In this document: positions 31,683 through 33,281 of the stretch, in pieces | Numbering within the stretch: the first letter of the stretch is position 1 | Layout: every line of letters starts with the position of its first letter | DNA from: Pseudomonadota bacterium | GTDB lineage: Bacteria > Pseudomonadota > Gammaproteobacteria > Burkholderiales > Burkholderiaceae_D | Direction: 5' to 3' | NCBI GenBank assembly: GCA_023422955.1 | Contig: JAFAGG010000125.1 | Coordinates: forward strand, 1 to 33,281 | DNA length: 33,281 nucleotides | Notes under the pieces: model-generated | Seen by the model: the letters and a program-made list of their open reading frames with translations, nothing else | Database searches by the model: none | What the model was told of the DNA's origin: nothing | Made by a program: the position numbers and the translations under genes

Positions 31683-33143
31683 TTAGCCCGCCAGCTTCTG
31701 CTTCAGCAATTCCGTCAGCTGCGCCGGATTGGCCTTGCCCTTGGTGGCTTTCATGGCCTGGCCGATCAGGGCGTTGAACGCCTTTTCCTTGCCGGCCCGG
31801 TATTCCTCCACCGACTTGGCATTGGCCGCCAGCACTTCATCGACGATCTTCTCCAGTGCGCCGCTATCCGAAATCTGCTTCAGGCCCTTGGCTTCGATGA
31901 TGTCGTCGGCCAGCGTGGGTTTGTCTGACGGCGCTTCCCACATGCCGGCAAACACTTCCTTGGCAATCTTGTTCGAGATGGTGCCGTCGGCGATGCGCTG
32001 CAACAGCAAGGCCAGTTGTTCTGCCTTGACCGGCGCGGCACCAATCTCCACGCCTTCGCGGTTCAGGGTCGAGGAAACGTCGCCCATCATCCAGTTGGCC
32101 GCCACCTTGGCGTGCTCCTTGCCAGCCGCGGTGACCGTGGCTTCGAAATAGGCTGCCATGTCCTTGGATTGCGTCAGCACCGAGGCATCGTATTCCGGCA
32201 GGCCATAGTCGCGCACAAAGCGCTCGCGCATCGCACCCGGCAATTCCGGCATGCCTGATTTGATGCGCTCTATCCACTCTGCCGCGATGGTCAGCGGCGG
32301 CAGGTCGGGGTCCGGGAAGTAGCGGTAATCCTGCGCATCTTCCTTGCTGCGCATGGAGCGGGTTTCCTTCCTGTCGGGATCGTACAGGCGGGTTTCCTGC
32401 ACCACGCGGCCACCGTCTTCAATCAGCTCGATCTGACGACGCACTTCGTAGTTGATCGCTTCTTCCAGGAAACGGAAGGAATTCAGGTTCTTGATTTCGC
32501 AGCGGGTGCCGTATTCGGCCTGTCCGACCGGACGAACCGACACGTTGGCGTCGCAGCGGAATGAACCTTCCTGCATGTTGCCGTCGCAAATGCCCAGCCA
32601 AGTCACCAGCGCATGCAGCGCCTTCGCATAGCCGACCGCTTCGGCGGCGCTGCGCATATCGGGTTCGGTCACGATTTCCAGTAGCGGCGTACCGGCGCGG
32701 TTCAGGTCGATGCCGGTCATGCCGTGATAGTCTTCATGCAGCGATTTGCCGGCATCTTCTTCCAAATGCGCGCGAGTGAGTTGCACTGAGTGCATCTCGG
32801 GCGTGCCGTTTTTCTCGGCCAGGAAGGACAGCGTGCCGCCTTGCACCACCGGGATTTCAAACTGGCTGATCTGATAACCCTTGGGCAGATCGGGATAGAA
32901 GTAATTCTTGCGCGCGAAGATGGAGCGCGGCGCAATGGTCGCACCTGTCGCCAGCCCGAACTGGATCGCGCGCTCGACTGCGCCGCGATTCAATACCGGC
33001 AGCACGCCCGGCAGCGCCAGGTCCACCGGGCTGGCCTGAGTATTGGGCTCGGCGCCGAAGCGGGTCGAAGCGCCGCTGAAAATCTTGGACTCGGTGGTGA
33101 GCTGCACATGCGTCTCCATCCCGATCACGACTTCCCATTGCAT
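31683..33143 (-). CDS. gatB: Aspartyl/glutamyl-tRNA amidotransferase subunit B
   Basis: The 486-residue subunit B of the GatCAB complex binds misacylated tRNA and phosphorylates the acyl group so that ammonia from GatA forms Gln-tRNA or Asn-tRNA. Visible hallmarks are the opening WEVVIGMETHVQL, DLPKGYQISQFE, the HLEEDAGKSLH block with DLNRAGTPLLEIVTEPD, and SFRCDANVSVRP. The C-terminal YqeY-like domain (from about 330, ending NPAQLTELLKQKL) is complete. The ATG at 33143 has GGAG upstream; an in-frame TTG four codons earlier is less likely. gatA and gatC would be expected upstream, beyond the window end. Confidence 0.97.
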   Translation of the reverse strand: MQWEVVIGMETHVQLTTESKIFSGASTRFGAEPNTQASPVDLALPGVLPVLNRGAVERAIQFGLATGATIAPRSIFARKNYFYPDLPKGYQISQFEIPVVQGGTLSFLAEKNGTPEMHSVQLTRAHLEEDAGKSLHEDYHGMTGIDLNRAGTPLLEIVTEPDMRSAAEAVGYAKALHALVTWLGICDGNMQEGSFRCDANVSVRPVGQAEYGTRCEIKNLNSFRFLEEAINYEVRRQIELIEDGGRVVQETRLYDPDRKETRSMRSKEDAQDYRYFPDPDLPPLTIAAEWIERIKSGMPELPGAMRERFVRDYGLPEYDASVLTQSKDMAAYFEATVTAAGKEHAKVAANWMMGDVSSTLNREGVEIGAAPVKAEQLALLLQRIADGTISNKIAKEVFAGMWEAPSDKPTLADDIIEAKGLKQISDSGALEKIVDEVLAANAKSVEEYRAGKEKAFNALIGQAMKATKGKANPAQLTELLKQKLAG

Positions 33144-33170
33144 AGTGTTCTCCAAACTCTAGTTTTTTAC

Positions 33171-33190
33171 CCTCCCCTTCAAGGGGAAGG
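33171..33190. repeat. Imperfect inverted repeat upstream of gatB
   Basis: CCCCTT and AAGGGG flank a single C, extended with one mismatch to about 20 nt. It lies between gatB and the window end, next to the palindrome at 33241, and resembles the short intergenic G/C-run repeats common in proteobacterial genomes. Confidence 0.45.
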
Positions 33191-33240
33191 TTAGGGGTGC
33201 AGCGAGGGTTTCTGGCGACATGTCGCCTGCTCGCGGAACG

Positions 33241-33262
33241 GCCCAGGCTTGCAAGCCTGGGC
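33241..33262. repeat. Perfect 22-nt palindrome
   Basis: The 11-nt arm GCCCAGGCTTG is followed immediately by its exact reverse complement, with no loop nucleotides. It may be a stem-loop between gatA and gatB or a protein site; the neighbour gene lies outside the window. Confidence 0.6.
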
Positions 33263-33281
33263 GCGCCCTGCAAGGGGGGAT

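Overview
The window looks like chromosome from a betaproteobacterium of the order Burkholderiales, most likely an Oxalobacteraceae relative (Herminiimonas/Herbaspirillum-like). This rests on the metX-metW pair followed by ampG, small DUF3717- and DUF6139-type proteins typical of that order, and the general character of the proteins. It is an inference from remembered families, not a database match. No tRNA, rRNA, insertion sequence, prophage or CRISPR array was seen, and most of the window reads as ordinary, densely coded chromosome.

Layout. 1-1835: an MFS transporter, a 45-residue one-helix protein and a DUF3717 protein (+ strand). 1839-3341: a B12-binding-type radical SAM enzyme (-). 3501-4865: a two-gene unit (-) of an exported DUF4142 protein and a ferritin-like DUF2383 protein. 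5064-9880: the prkA-yeaH-spoVR operon (-). 10292-12709: an AsmA-family envelope protein (-). 13032-13517: a eukaryote-like SET-domain protein (+), followed by a possible small RNA ending in a strong terminator. 13881-15666: folE, a hemerythrin-like protein and a 67-residue protein (-). 16007-19936: a DUF6139 protein, then metX-metW behind a promoter, an apparent SAM-II riboswitch and an attenuator, then ampG (+). 20025-21350: a PAS-GAF-GGDEF diguanylate cyclase (-). 21427-28352: ectR-ectA-ectB-ectC-ectD-ehuB-ehuC-ehuD-ehuA (-), joining ectoine/hydroxyectoine synthesis to its uptake system. 28702-33143: a DUF421 membrane protein (+), xth (-), pyrE (+), a periplasmic coiled-coil protein (+) and gatB (-).

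Three regulatory layers stand out. First, textbook -24/-12 elements (TGGCAY-N5-TTGC) lie upstream of both the DUF4142 unit and the prkA operon, suggesting that these neighbouring units form one sigma-54-driven starvation/stress module. Second, metX is preceded by a consensus-like sigma-70 promoter, a SAM-II-like aptamer beginning at the predicted transcript start, and an intrinsic terminator that can pair alternatively with the aptamer's 3' strand. Third, the ectR-ect-ehu cluster is preceded by a perfect TTGACA-N18-TATAAT promoter with a flanking direct repeat, as expected for a strong promoter held under MarR-type (EctR) repression.

Several stem-loops inside operons (prkA/yeaH, ectD/ehuB) lack U-tracts and may set transcript stoichiometry. 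The most novel observations are the paired sigma-54 units, the SAM-II-like leader in a betaproteobacterium, the SET-domain protein with the candidate sRNA behind it, and the fused synthesis-plus-uptake ectoine cluster with a c-di-GMP enzyme just downstream.
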